A DNA stretch of 64,000 nt from Hippasteria phrygiana (lineage: Eukaryota > Echinodermata > Asteroidea > Valvatida > Goniasteridae), in NCBI GenBank assembly GCA_037893225.1, contig JAZGUH010000103.1:4960001-5024000 (forward strand), read 5' to 3'. Below are positions 1-10,228 of the stretch, one piece after another. The position numbers and the translations under genes were made by a program. The notes beneath the pieces are model-generated. The model did not search any database and was not told the origin of the DNA. It saw only the letters and a program-made list of their open reading frames with translations. The stretch's first letter is position 1. Each line of letters begins with the position of its first letter.

Positions 1-238
1 AGACCCACGTCCAGCCGAATGATGGCCGAGATAAGCGAGTACGTTTTTCCTACTGATTGTTCTGCATTCCCGCATAACTGCACACGCTATACAATGGACT
101 AGCCGAGACCCCCACAACGCAACTTGGGCCCCAAATGACTGCGTTTTTCGACCTGATGTTGAACGAATTTGAGCACAATCTTCATACTGTTGGAAAGCGT
201 GGCTCCTCAGCAACATCCAGACCAATCTTCAGCTCCTC
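1..238 (+). repeat. Monomer type A (class 1), reference copy
   Basis: Type A reads 'cacgtccagcc', 'gtacgttttt', 'cctactgattgttc', 'ggactagccgag', 'cttgggcccc', 'gaatttgagcac', 'cttcatac' and 'gcgtggctcc'. The 'cctactg' change removes the usual 'ccaactg' and is the quickest marker. Further copies begin at 1190, 2617, 20705, 22132, 44500, 57092, 59234 and 61137. Variant A' ends instead in 'gtgaatcc' with 'gaaaaatctcc' (10229, 15704, 24985, 30219, 32598), so it looks like an A/M recombinant. The copy at 23795 has 'gtgaatcc' but 'gacaaatctcc'. Confidence 0.9.
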
Positions 239-260
239 AGACCCACGTTCAGCCGAATGA
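135..260 (+). other. Representative of a 41-codon open frame present in nearly every monomer; coding status unproven
   Basis: The frame runs from the ATG in 'caaatgactgcg' to the TGA in 'gccgaatgatgg' of the next monomer, 126 bp of each 238. It begins MTAFFDLMLNEFEHN and ends SSSDPRSAE. I saw no stop inside it in any monomer type. In C-opening junctions the stop moves 4 codons downstream. Type M loses the ATG. Substitutions inside it are mostly amino-acid changing (roughly 40 against 12 by eye), as expected for neutral sequence. There is no recognisable domain. I regard it as probably fortuitous. Confidence 0.25.
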
Positions 261-291
261 TGGCCGAGATAAGCGAGTAAGTTTTTCCAAC
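189..291. other. Example of an 8-bp inverted pair, GTTGGAAA (189-196) and TTTCCAAC (284-291)
   Basis: GTTGGAAA lies at monomer positions 189-196 and its exact complement TTTCCAAC at 46-53 of the next unit, with 87 bases between them. The left arm is lost where the unit reads 'gttaaaaagag' or 'gttgaaaagag' (D, G, I, J, L). The right arm is lost in A ('ttcctactg') and in D or J with 'ttcgaactg'. The arms are far apart for a hairpin; a two-site protein contact or chance are the alternatives. Confidence 0.35.
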
Positions 292-475
292 TGATTTTTC
301 TGCATTCCCGCATAACTGCACACGCTATACAATGGCTAGCCAAGACTCCCACCACGCATCTTTGGCCTCAAATGACTGCGTTTTTCGACCTGATGTTGAA
401 CGAATTTGAGCACAATCTTGATACTGTTGGAAAGCGTGACTCCTCAGCAACATCCAGACAAATCTCCAGCTCCTC
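239..475 (+). repeat. Monomer type B (class 2, 237 bp), reference copy
   Basis: Type B is recognised by 'actcccaccacgcatc' followed by 'tttggcctc', with 'gtaagttttt' and 'gacaaatctcc' at the end. It is one base shorter than the standard unit. It is normally followed by a type C monomer. Other copies start at 2855, 7614, 14752, 18324, 23320, 27127, 34740, 40690 and 47344. The copy at 8802 has 'agccccaccacg' in place of 'actcccaccacg'. Confidence 0.9.
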
Positions 476-713
476 AGACCCATGTTCAGCCGAAAGATGT
501 CCGAGATAAGCGAGTAAGTTTTTCCAACTGATTTTTCTGCATTCCCGCATAACTGCACACGCTATACAATGGCTAGCCAAGACCCCCCACCACGCAACTT
601 CGGCATCAAATGACTGCGTTTTTCGACCTGATGTTGAAAGAATTTGCACACTATCTTGATACTGTTGGAAAGCGTGACTCCTCAGCAACATCCAGACCAA
701 TCTTCAGCTCCTC
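476..713 (+). repeat. Monomer type C (class 2), reference copy
   Basis: Type C starts 'agacccatgttcagcc', then 'gaaagatgtccgag', 'cttcggcatc' and 'gaaagaatttgcacac' with 'tatcttg'. The 'catgtt' and 'aaagatgtcc' pair is confined to the 5' part and marks many recombinants whose 3' part comes from another type. Variant C' (3092, 18561, 47581 and 51616) has 'tttgtctg' and 'gaaagaagttgc'. Confidence 0.9.
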
Positions 714-951
714 AGACCCACGTTTAGCCGAATGATGGCCGAGATAAGCGAGTACGTTTTTCCAACTGATTGTTCTGCATTCCCGCATAACTGCACACGC
801 TATACAATGGACTAGCCGAGACCCCCACCACGCAACTTTGTCCCCACATGACTGCGTTTTTCGACCTGATGTTGAACGAAATTGCGCACAATCTTGATAC
901 TGTTAAAAAGAGTGACTCCTCAGCAACGTCCAGACAAATCTTCAGCTCCTC
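714..951 (+). repeat. Monomer type D (class 1), reference copy
   Basis: Type D reads 'cacgtttagcc', 'accaccacgcaactttg' or close to it, 'tccccacatgac', 'gaaattgcgcac', 'gttaaaaagagtg' and 'caacgtccagac'. It is followed by a type E unit that opens with 'cggacccac' instead of 'cagacccac'. Variant Dj has 'gatggaagag' and 'ttcgaactg' (8089, 9277, 15227, 27602, 35215, 41165). Zone III D copies combine 'ggccgag' with 'ttcgaactg'. Confidence 0.9.
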
Positions 952-1189
952 GGACCCACGTTCAGCCGAATGATGGCCGAGATCAGCGAGTAAGTTTTTC
1001 CAACTGATTTGTCTGCATTCCCGCATAACTGCACACGCAATACAATGGCTAGCCAAGACCCCCCACAACGCAACTTCGGCCTCAAATGACTGCGTTTTTC
1101 GACCTGATGTTGAACGAATTTGAGCACAACCTTGATACTGTTGGAAAGCGTGACTCCTCAGCAACATCCAGACTAATCTTCAGCTCCTC
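952..1189 (+). repeat. Monomer type E (class 2), reference copy
   Basis: Type E has 'gatttgtctgc', 'cacacgcaatac', 'cttcggcctc' and 'gagcacaacctt', and ends 'gactaatcttc'. It almost always sits between D and A, giving the stable triplet D-E-A in zones I and III. In zone II it is followed by F' or F instead (27840, 35453, 41403). This copy has 'gatcagcgag' for the usual 'gataagcgag'. Confidence 0.9.
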
Positions 1190-1427
1190 AGACCCACGTC
1201 CAGCCGAATGATGGCCGAGATAAGCGAGTACGTTTTTCCTACTGATTGTTCTGCATTCCCGCATAACTGCACACGCTATACAATGGACTAGCCGAGACCC
1301 CCACAACGCAACTTGGGCCCCAAATGACTGCGTTTTTCGACCTGATGTTGAACGAATTTGAGCACAATCTTCATACTGTTGGAAAGCGTGGCTCCTCAGC
1401 AACATCCAGACCAATCTTCAGCTCCTC

Positions 1428-1666
1428 AGACCCACGTTCAGCCGAATGATGGCCGAGATAAGCGAGTAAGTTTTTCCAACTGATTTTTCTGCATTCCCGC
1501 ATAACTGCACACGCTATACAATGGCTAGCCAAGAGCCCCCAACAACGCAACTTCGGCCCCAAATGACTGCGTTTTTCGACCTGATCTTGAACGAATTTGA
1601 GCACAATCTTGATACTGTTGGAAAGCGTGACTACTCAGCAACATCCAGACTAATCTTCGGCTCCTC
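1428..1666 (+). repeat. Monomer type F (class 2, 239 bp), reference copy
   Basis: Type F has 'caagagcccccaac', 'cttcggcccc', 'gatcttgaacg', 'gcgtgactactc' and 'aatcttcggctcc'. The extra base near position 110 puts an upstream ATG in frame with the short open frame described below. Variant F' (238 bp; 'gagccccaacaacg' and 'gagtacaatc') is common in zone II, for example 24271, 25461, 28078, 30695, 33074, 35691, 36643 and 39024, and also occurs at 16896. Confidence 0.9.
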
Positions 1667-1688
1667 AGACCCACGTCCAGCCGAATGA
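1521..1688 (+). other. Extended 55-codon version of the open frame in type F monomers
   Basis: In 239-bp F units the extra base joins the upstream ATG of 'acaatggctagcc' to the 41-codon frame. This adds 14 residues beginning MASQEPP. In 238-bp class 2 units the same upstream ATG instead ends after 14 codons at the TGA of 'aaatgactg'. This shows how the C-run length changes the frame. No ribosome-binding or Kozak context sets it apart. Confidence 0.2.
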
Positions 1689-1904
1689 TGGCCGAGATAA
1701 GCGAGTAAGTTTTTCCAACTGATTGTTCTGCATTCCCGCATAACTGCACACGCTATACAATGGACTAGCCGAGACCCCCACAACGAAACTTGGGCCCCAA
1801 ATGACTGCGTTTTTCGACCTGATGTTGAACGAAATTGCGCACAATCTTGATACTGTTAAAAAGAGTGACTCCTCAGCAACATCCAGACCAATCTTCAGCT
1901 CCTC
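1667..1904 (+). repeat. Monomer type G (class 1), reference copy
   Basis: Type G opens 'cacgtccagcc' and has 'ccaactgattgttc', 'ggactagccgag', 'cttgggcccc', 'gaaattgcgcac', 'gttaaaaagagtg' and 'gaccaatcttc'. It follows F or F' in nearly every part of the array, making F-G the most stable neighbour pair. The copies at 26414, 31648, 34027, 37596 and 39977 carry 'gtacg' instead of 'gtaag'. Confidence 0.9.
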
Positions 1905-2141
1905 AGACCCACGTTCAGCCGAATGATGGCCGAGATAAGCGAGTACGTTTTTCCAACTGATTGTTCTGCATTCCCGCATAACTGCACACGCTATACAATG
2001 GACTAGCCGAGACCCCACCACGCAACTTGGGCCCCAAATGACTGCGTTTTTCGACCTGATGTTGAACGAATTTGCGCACAATCTTGATACTGTTGGAAAG
2101 CGTGACTCCTCAGCAACATCCAGACCAATCTTCAGCTCCTC
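1905..2141 (+). repeat. Monomer type H (class 1, 237 bp), reference copy
   Basis: Type H has the shortest C-run ('gaccccaccacg'), 'cttgggcccc' and 'gaatttgcgcac' with 'ggaaagcgtgac'. It follows G, giving two class 1 monomers in a row, which breaks the usual alternation. Copies at 26652, 34265 and 40215 have 'gattgctctgc'. Those at 59948 and 61852 have 'cgctacttggg'. Those at 7138 and 22847 have an extra A after the 'gccgaatga' motif. Confidence 0.9.
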
Positions 2142-2379
2142 AGACCCACGTTCAGCCGAATGATGGCCGAGATAAGCGAGTAAGTTTTTCCAACTGATTT
2201 TTCTGCATTCCCGCATAACTGCCCACGCTATACAATGGCTAGCCAAGACCCCCCACAACGCAACTTCGGCCTCAAATGACTGCGTTTTTCGACCTGATGT
2301 TGAACGGAATTGCGCACAATCTTGATACTGTTGAAAAGAGTGACTCCTCAGCAACATCCAGACAAATCTCCAGCTCCTC
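2142..2379 (+). repeat. Monomer type I (class 2), reference copy
   Basis: Type I is the only type with 'gaacggaattgcgcac' and 'gttgaaaagagtg'. The copies at 2142, 5949 and 21657 also read 'ctgcccacgc'. Late copies at 47106, 49009, 51141 and 53044 have 'cccgtataac' and 'cgacatgatg'. It is usually followed by B or B'. Confidence 0.88.
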
Positions 2380-2616
2380 AGACCCACGTTCAGCCGAATG
2401 ATGGCCGAGATAAGCGAGTAAGTTTTTCCAACTGATTGTTCTGCATTCCCGCATAACTGCACACGCTATACAATGGCTAGCCAAGACTCCCACCACGCAT
2501 CTTTGGCCTCAAATGACTGCGTTTTTCGACCTGATGTTGAACGAATTTGAGCACAACCTTGATACTGTTGCAAAGCGTGACTCCTCAGCAACATCCAGAC
2601 TAATCTTCAGCTCCTC
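2380..2616 (+). repeat. Monomer type B' (class 2, 237 bp), B/E-like recombinant
   Basis: The 5' and middle parts match B ('actcccaccacgcatc'), but the 3' part has 'gagcacaacctt' as in E plus a private 'gttgcaaagcg', and it leads into A rather than C. Related copies begin at 6187 (E-like to 'gttgcaaagcg', then joined to N) and 21895. It looks like an old recombinant that became fixed in the 17-mer HOR. Confidence 0.82.
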
Positions 2617-3329
2617 AGACCCACGTCCAGCCGAATGATGGCCGAGATAAGCGAGTACGTTTTTCCTACTGATTGTTCTGCATTCCCGCATAACTGCACA
2701 CGCTATACAATGGACTAGCCGAGACCCCCACAACGCAACTTGGGCCCCAAATGACTGCGTTTTTCGACCTGATGTTGAACGAATTTGAGCACAATCTTCA
2801 TACTGTTGGAAAGCGTGGCTCCTCAGCAACATCCAGACCAATCTTCAGCTCCTCAGACCCACGTTCAGCCGAATGATGGCCGAGATAAGCGAGTAAGTTT
2901 TTCCAACTGATTTTTCTGCATTCCCGCATAACTGCACACGCTATACAATGGCTAGCCAAGACTCCCACCACGCATCTTTGGCCTCAAATGACTGCGTTTT
3001 TCGACCTGATGTTGAACGAATTTGAGCACAATCTTGATACTGTTGGAAAGCGTGACTCCTCAGCAACATCCAGACAAATCTCCAGCTCCTCAGACCCATG
3101 TTCAGCCGAAAGATGTCCGAGATAAGCGAGTAAGTTTTTCCAACTGATTTGTCTGCATTCCCGCATAACTGCACACGCTATACAATGGCTAGCCAAGACC
3201 CCCCACCACGCAACTTCGGCATCAAATGACTGCGTTTTTCGACCTGATGTTGAAAGAAGTTGCACACTATCTTGATACTGTTGGAAAGCGTGACTCCTCA
3301 GCAACATCCAGACCAATCTTCAGCTCCTC

Positions 3330-3567
3330 AGACCCACGTTTAGCCGAATGATGGAAGAGATAAGCGAGTACGTTTTTCGAACTGATTGTTCTGAATTCCC
3401 GCATAACTGCACACGCTATACAATGGACTAGCCGAGACCCCCACAACGCAACTTGGGCCCCAAATGACTGCGTTTTTGGACCTGATGTTGAACGAAATTC
3501 CGCACAATCTTGATACTGTTAAAAAGAGTGACTCTTCAGCAACATCCAGACAAATCTCCAGCTCCTC
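3330..3567 (+). repeat. Monomer type J (class 1), reference copy with EcoRI site
   Basis: Type J has 'gatggaagag', 'ttcgaactg', 'ttctgaattccc', 'gtttttggacc' and 'gtgactcttcag'. The first two copies (3330, 18799) have 'gaaattccgcac' and the later two (47819, 51854) 'gaaattgcgcac'. Its 'gaattc' is an EcoRI site that I found only in these four J copies, at 3393, 18862, 47882 and 51917. Confidence 0.88.
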
Positions 3568-3805
3568 AGCCCCACGTTCAGCCGAATGATGGCCGAGATA
3601 AGCGAGTACGTTTTTCCAACTGATTTTTCTGCATTCCCGCATAACTGCACACGCTATACAATGGCTAGCAAAGACCCCCCACAACGCAACTTCGGCCTCA
3701 AATGACTGCGTTTTTCGACCTGATGTTGAACGAATTTGAGCACAATCTTGATACTGTTGGAAAGCGTGACTCCTCAGCAACATCCAGACTAATCTTCAGC
3801 TCCTC
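3568..3805 (+). repeat. Monomer type K (class 2), reference copy
   Basis: Type K opens 'agccccacgttc' (A to C at the third diagnostic base) and carries 'ggctagcaaag' where other class 2 units have 'ggctagccaag'. It follows J, or a J-like 3' end, and leads into L or M. Copies start at 15942, 19037, 43071, 48057, 49484, 52092 and 53519. Confidence 0.87.
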
Positions 3806-4044
3806 AGACCCACGTTCCGCCGAATGATAGCTGAGAAAAGCGAGTACGTTTTTCCAACTGATTGTTCTGCATTCCCGCATAACTGCACACCCTATACAAT
3901 GGACTAGCCGAGACCCCCCACAACGCAACTTGGGCCCCGAATGACTGCGTTTTTCGACATGATGTTGAACGAAATTGCGCACAATCTTGATACTGTTAAA
4001 AAGAGTGACTCCTCAGCAACATCCAGACTAATCTTCAGCTCCTC
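3806..4044 (+). repeat. Monomer type L (class 1, 239 bp), reference copy
   Basis: Type L has 'cacgttccgcc', 'gatagctgagaaaagc', 'cacaccctatac', 'ggccccgaatgac' and 'cgacatgatg'. Identical-looking copies occur at 16180 and 19275. A milder L' without the first three markers but with 'ggccccgaatgac' is at 11658 and 13086. L has the longer C-run on a class 1 backbone, which makes it 239 bp. Confidence 0.87.
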
Positions 4045-4283
4045 AGACCCACGTTCAGCCGAATGATGGCTGAGATAAGCCAGTACGTTTTTCCAACTGA
4101 TTGTTCTGCATTCCCGCATAACTGCACACGCTATACAATGGACTAGCCGAGACCCCCCACAACGCAACTTGGGCCCCGAATTACTGCGTTTTTCGACCTG
4201 ATGTTGAACCAATTTGAGCACAATCTTCATACTGTTGGAAAGCGTGAATCCTCAGCAACATCCAGAAAAATCTCCAGCTCCTC
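4045..4283 (+). repeat. Monomer type M (class 1, 239 bp), reference copy
   Basis: Type M has 'ggctgagataagc', 'ggccccgaattac' (the ATG of the short open frame becomes ATT), 'cttcatac', 'gcgtgaatcc' and 'gaaaaatctcc'. This copy also has 'gaaccaattt'. M leads into N in every case seen. Other copies start at 16419, 19514, 43309, 53757 and 55901. Confidence 0.87.
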
Positions 4284-4521
4284 AGACCCACGTTCAGCCG
4301 AATGATGGCTGAGATAAGCGAGTACGTTTTTCCAACTGATTTTTCTGCATTCCCGCATAACTGCACACGCCATACAATGGCTAGCCAAGACCCCCCACAA
4401 CGCAACTTCGGCTTCAAATGACTGCGTTTTTCGACCTGATGTTGAACGAATTTGAGCACAATCTTGATACTTTTGGAAAGCGTGACTCCTCAGCAACATC
4501 CAGACAAATCTCCAGCTCCTC
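4284..4521 (+). repeat. Monomer type N (class 2), reference copy
   Basis: Type N has 'ggctgagataagc' with 'gtacg', 'cacacgccatac', 'cttcggcttc' and 'gacaaatctcc', and leads into C. N-C is the constant start of the zone III 8-mer. Copies with 'cacacgctatac' occur at 12135, 45687, 49722, 60185 and 62089. This copy has a private 'gatacttttgg'. Confidence 0.87.
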
Positions 4522-6423
4522 AGACCCATGTTCAGCCGAAAGATGTCCGAGATAAGCGAGTAAGTTTTTCCAACTGATTTTTCTGCATTCCCGCATAACT
4601 GCACACGCTATACAATGGCTAGCCAAGACCCCCCACCACGCAACTTCGGCATCAAATGACTGCGTTTTTCGACCTGATGTTGAAAGAATTTGCACACTAT
4701 CTTGATACTGTTGGAAAGCGTGACTCCTCAGCAACATCCAGACCAATCTTCAGCTCCTCAGACCCACGTTTAGCCGAATGATGGCCGAGATAAGCGAGTA
4801 CGTTTTTCCAACTGATTGTTCTGCATTCCCGCATAACTGCACACGCTATACAATGGACTAGCCGAGACCCCCACCACGCAACTTTGTCCCCACATGACTG
4901 CGTTTTTCGACCTGATGTTGAACGAAATTGCGCACAATCTTGATACTGTTAAAAAGAGTGACTCCTCAGCAACGTCCAGACAAATCTTCAGCTCCTCGGA
5001 CCCACGTTCAGCCGAATGATGGCCGAGATAAGCGAGTAAGTTTTTCCAACTGATTTGTCTGCATTCCCGCATAACTGCACACGCAATACAATGGCTAGCC
5101 AAGACCCCCCACAACGCAACTTCGGCCTCAAATGACTGCGTTTTTCGACCTGATGTTGAACGAATTTGAGCACAACCTTGATACTGTTGGAAAGCGTGAC
5201 TCCTCAGCAACATCCAGACTAATCTTCAGCTCCTCAGACCCACGTCCAGCCGAATGATGGCCGAGATAAGCGAGTACGTTTTTCCTACTGATTGTTCTGC
5301 ATTCCCGCATAACTGCACACGCTATACAATGGACTAGCCGAGACCCCCACAACGCAACTTGGGCCCCAAATGACTGCGTTTTTCGACCTGATCTTGAACG
5401 AATTTGAGCACAATCTTGATACTGTTGGAAAGCGTGACTACTCAGCAACATCCAGACTAATCTTCGGCTCCTCAGACCCACGTCCAGCCGAATGATGGCC
5501 GAGATAAGCGAGTAAGTTTTTCCAACTGATTGTTCTGCATTCCCGCATAACTGCACACGCTATACAATGGACTAGCCGAGACCCCCACAACGCAACTTGG
5601 GCCCCAAATGACTGCGTTTTTCGACCTGATGTTGAACGAAATTGCGCACAATCTTGATACTGTTAAAAAGAGTGACTCCTCAGCAACATCCAGACCAATC
5701 TTCAGCTCCTCAGACCCACGTTCAGCCGAATGATGGCCGAGATAAGCGAGTACGTTTTTCCAACTGATTGTTCTGCATTCCCGCATAACTGCACACGCTA
5801 TACAATGGACTAGCCGAGACCCCACCACGCAACTTGGGCCCCAAATGACTGCGTTTTTCGACCTGATGTTGAACGAATTTGCGCACAATCTTGATACTGT
5901 TGGAAAGCGTGACTCCTCAGCAACATCCAGACCAATCTTCAGCTCCTCAGACCCACGTTCAGCCGAATGATGGCCGAGATAAGCGAGTAAGTTTTTCCAA
6001 CTGATTTTTCTGCATTCCCGCATAACTGCCCACGCTATACAATGGCTAGCCAAGACCCCCCACAACGCAACTTCGGCCTCAAATGACTGCGTTTTTCGAC
6101 CTGATGTTGAACGGAATTGCGCACAATCTTGATACTGTTGAAAAGAGTGACTCCTCAGCAACATCCAGACAAATCTCCAGCTCCTCAGACCCACGTTCAG
6201 CCGAATGATGGCCGAGATAAGCGAGTAAGTTTTTCCAACTGATTGTTCTGCATTCCCGCATAACTGCACACGCTATACAATGGCTAGCCAAGACTCCCAC
6301 CACGCATCTTTGGCCTCAAATGACTGCGTTTTTCGACCTGATGTTGAACGAATTTGAGCACAACCTTGATACTGTTGCAAAGCGTGACTCCTCAGCAACA
6401 TCCAGACCAATCTTCAGCTCCTC
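4522..6423 (+). repeat. Second 17-mer HOR copy, partial (C D E A/F G H I B')
   Basis: This follows the complete unit in phase, but the A and F monomers are merged into one chimera at 5236-5473. After that the match to the first copy is at a distance of 3,807 bp instead of 4,046. It breaks off inside the B' unit, which switches to an N monomer at 6424. Confidence 0.85.
5236..5473 (+). repeat. Chimeric A/F monomer (unequal-crossover junction)
   Basis: The first half is type A ('cacgtccagcc', 'cctactgattg', 'cttgggcccc'). The second half is type F ('gatcttgaacg', 'gactactcagc', 'cttcggctcc'). The switch lies between about 5370 and 5390, in the shared segment at monomer positions 133-156. The parental order A then F is intact at 1190-1666 and 20705-21181, so exactly one monomer was lost here. 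Confidence 0.88.
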
Positions 6424-9400
6424 AGACCCACGTTCAGCCGAATGATGGCTGAGATAAGCGAGTACGTTTTTCCAACTGATTTTTCTGCATTCCCGCATAA
6501 CTGCACACGCCATACAATGGCTAGCCAAGACCCCCCACAACGCAACTTCGGCTTCAAATGACTGCGTTTTTCGACCTGATGTTGAACGAATTTGAGCACA
6601 ATCTTGATACTGTTGGAAAGCGTGACTCCTCAGCAACATCCAGACAAATCTCCAGCTCCTCAGACCCATGTTCAGCCGAAAGATGTCCGAGATAAGCGAG
6701 TAAGTTTTTCCAACTGATTTTTCTGCATTCCCGCATAACTGCACACGCTATACAATGGCTAGCCAAGACCCCCCACCACGCAACTTCGGCATCAAATGAC
6801 TGCGTTTTTCGACCTGATGTTGAAAGAATTTGCACACTATCTTGATACTGTTGGAAAGCGTGACTCCTCAGCAACATCCAGACCAATCTTCAGCTCCTCA
6901 GACCCACGTTTAGCCGAATGATGGCCGAGATAAGCGAGTACGTTTTTCCAACTGATTGTTCTGCATTCCCGCATAACTGCACACGCTATACAATGGACTA
7001 GCCGAGACCCCCACCACGCAACTTTGTCCCCACATGACTGCGTTTTTCGACCTGATGTTGAACGAAATTGCGCACAATCTTGATACTGTTAAAAAGAGTG
7101 ACTCCTCAGCAACATCCAGACCAATCTTCAGCTCCTCAGACCCACGTTCAGCCGAATGAATGGCCGAGATAAGCGAGTACGTTTTTCCAACTGATTGTTC
7201 TGCATTCCCGCATAACTGCACACGCTATACAATGGACTAGCCGAGACCCCACCACGCAACTTGGGCCCCAAATGACTGCGTTTTTCGACCTGATGTTGAA
7301 CGAATTTGCGCACAATCTTGATACTGTTGGAAAGCGTGACTCCTCAGCAACATCCAGACCAATCTTCAGCTCCTCAGACCCACGTTCAGCCGAATGATGG
7401 CCGAGATAAGCGAGTAAGTTTTTCCAACTGATTTTTCTGCATTCCCGCATAACTGCACACGCTATACAATGGCTAGCCAAGACCCCCCACAACGCAACTT
7501 CGGCCTCAAATGACTGCGTTTTTCGACCTGATGTTGAACGGAATTGCGCACAATCTTGATACTGTTGAAAAGAGTGACTCCTCAGCAACATCCAGACAAA
7601 TCTCCAGCTCCTCAGACCCACGTTCAGCCGAATGATGGCCGAGATAAGCGAGTAAGTTTTTCCAACTGATTGTTCTGCATTCCCGCATAACTGCACACGC
7701 TATACAATGGCTAGCCAAGACTCCCACCACGCATCTTTGGCCTCAAATGACTGCGTTTTTCGACCTGATGTTGAACGAATTTGAGCACAATCTTGATACT
7801 GTTGGAAAGCGTGACTCCTCAGCAACATCCAGACAAATCTCCAGCTCCTCAGACCCATGTTCAGCCGAAAGATGTCCGAGATAAGCGAGTAAGTTTTTCC
7901 AACTGATTTTTCTGCATTCCCGCATAACTGCACACGCTATACAATGGCTAGCCAAGACCCCCCACCACGCAACTTCGGCATCAAATGACTGCGTTTTTCG
8001 ACCTGATGTTGAAAGAATTTGCACACTATCTTGATACTGTTGGAAAGCGTGACTCCTCAGCAACATCCAGACCAATCTTCAGCTCCTCAGACCCACGTTT
8101 AGCCGAATGATGGAAGAGATAAGCGAGTACGTTTTTCGAACTGATTGTTCTGCATTCCCGCATAACTGCACACGCTATACAATGGACTAGCCGAGACCCC
8201 CACCACGCAACTTTGTCCCCACATGACTGCGTTTTTCGACCTGATGTTGAACGAAATTGCGCACAATCTTGATACTGTTAAAAAGAGTGACTCCTCAGCA
8301 GCGTCCAGACAAATCTTCAGCTCCTCGGACCCACGTTCAGCCGAATGATGGCCGAGATAAGCGAGTAAGTTTTTCCAACTGATTGTTCTGCATTCCCGCA
8401 TAACTGCACACGCTATACAATGGACTAGCCGAGACCCCCACAACGCAACTTGGGCCCCAAATGACTGCGTTTTTCGACCTGATGTTGAACGAAATTGCGC
8501 ACAATCTTGATACTGTTAAAAAGAGTGACTCCTCAGCAACATCCAGACCAATCTTCAGCTCCTCAGACCCACGTTCAGCCGAATGATGGCCGAGATAAGC
8601 GAGTACGTTTTTCCAACTGATTGTTCTGCATTCCCGCATAACTGCACACGCTATACAATGGACTAGCCGAGACCCCACCACGCAACTTGGGCCCCAAATG
8701 ACTGCGTTTTTCGACCTGATGTTGAACGAATTTGCGCACAATCTTGATACTGTTGGAAAGCGTGACTCCTCAGCAACATCCAGACCAATCTTCAGCTCCT
8801 CAGACCCACGTTCAGCCGAATGATGGCCGAGATAAGCGAGTAAGTTTTTCCAACTGATTGTTCTGCATTCCCGCATAACTGCACACGCTATACAATGGCT
8901 AGCCAAGAGCCCCACCACGCATCTTTGGCCTCAAATGACTGCGTTTTTCGACCTGATGTTGAACGAATTTGAGCACAATCTTGATACTGTTGGAAAGCGT
9001 GACTCCTCAGCAACATCCAGACAAATCTCTAGCTCCTCAGACCCATGTTCAGCCGAAAGATGTCCGAGATAAGCGAGTAAGTTTTTCCAACTGATTTTTC
9101 TGCATTCCCGCATAACTGCACACGCTATACAATGGCTAGCCAAGACCCCCCACCACGCAACTTCGGCATCAAATGACTGCGTTTTTCGACCTGATGTTGA
9201 ACGAATTTGCGCACAATCTTGATACTGTTGGAAAGCGTGACTCCTCAGCAACATCCAGACCAATCTTCAGCTCCTCAGACCCACGTTTAGCCGAATGATG
9301 GAAGAGATAAGCGAGTACGTTTTTCGAACTGATTGTTCTGCATTCCCGCATAACTGCACACGCTATACAATGGACTAGCCGAGACCCCCACCACGCAACT

Positions 9401-10228
9401 TTGTCCCCACATGACTGCGTTTTTCGACCTGATGTTGAACGAAATTGCGCACAATCTTGATACTGTTAAAAAGAGTGACTCCTCAGCAACGTCCAGACAA
9501 ATCTTCAGCTCCTCGGACCCACGTTCAGCCGAATGATGGCCGAGATAAGCGAGTAAGTTTTTCCAACTGATTTGTCTGCATTCCCGCATAACTGCACACG
9601 CAATACAATGGCTAGCCAAGACCCCCCACAACGCAACTTCGGCCTCAAATGACTGCGTTTTTCGACCTGATGTTGAACGAATTTGAGCACAACCTTGATA
9701 CTGTTGGAAAGCGTGACTCCTCAGCAACATCCAGACAAATCTCCAGCTCCTCAGACCCATGTTCAGCCGAAAGATGTCCGAGATAAGCGAGTAAGTTTTT
9801 CCAACTGATTTTTCTGCATTCCCGCATAACTGCACACGCTATACAATGGCTAGCCAAGACCCCCCACCACGCAACTTCGGCATCAAATGACTGCGTTTTT
9901 CGACCTGATGTTGAACGAAATTGCGCACAATCTTGATACTGTTAAAAAGAGTGACTCCTCAGCAACGTCCAGACAAATCTTCAGCTCCTCGGACCCACGT
10001 TCAGCCGAATGATGGCCGAGATAAGCGAGTAAGTTTTTCCAACTGATTTGTCTGCATTCCCGCATAACTGCACACGCAATACAATGGCTAGCCAAGACCC
10101 CCCACAACGCAACTTCGGCCTCAAATGACTGCGTTTTTCGACCTGATGTTGAACGAATTTGAGCACAACCTTGATACTGTTGGAAAGCGTGACTCCTCAG
10201 CAACATCCAGACTAATCTTCAGCTCCTC
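6424..10228 (+). repeat. Mosaic block, 16 monomers (N C D/G H I B C Dj G H B C Dj E C/D E)
   Basis: There is no simple period. The unit at 6900 starts as D and ends as G. The unit at 9753 starts as C ('catgttc') and ends as D ('gaaattgcgcac', 'caacgtccag'). The E at 9515 ends in 'gacaaatctcc' and leads into C instead of A. The piece 7138-8088 (H with an extra A, I, B, C) matches 22847-23794. Confidence 0.8.

Larger units (their letters stand above)
476..4521 (+). repeat. 17-mer higher-order repeat, complete copy (4,046 bp)
   Basis: The order is C D E A F G H I B' A B C' J K L M N, and the next unit resumes with C D E at 4522. The +1 and -1 length variants cancel, so the period is exactly 17x238 = 4,046 bp. 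Matching monomers 4,046 bp apart (476 with 4522, 714 with 4760, 952 with 4998) share the same diagnostic bases, including the private 'cggacccac' and 'cacgcaatac'. The short A-B-C run at 1-713 also resembles 2617-3329, at a distance of 11 monomers. Confidence 0.88.

Noticed and set aside
189..205. True CENP-B box
   Set aside because: GTTGGAAA is present, but the essential TTCG before it and CGGG after it at the right spacing are absent, so the accepted core motif is not met.
200..216. AP-1 or Maf-type site in 'gtgactcctcagca'
   Set aside because: It has TGACTC and TCAGCA half-sites but with wrong spacing, and a short match in a 238-bp satellite is expected by chance.
239..475. Mini-intron: 'gagtaagt' donor, 'actgat' branch-like site, pyrimidine tract and 'gctag' acceptor
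   Set aside because: The donor match is good in 'gtaag' units, but the donor-to-branch distance is under 20 bases, the branch-to-acceptor distance is about 45 bases, and half of the units read 'gtacgt'. No reason to expect splicing without transcript data.
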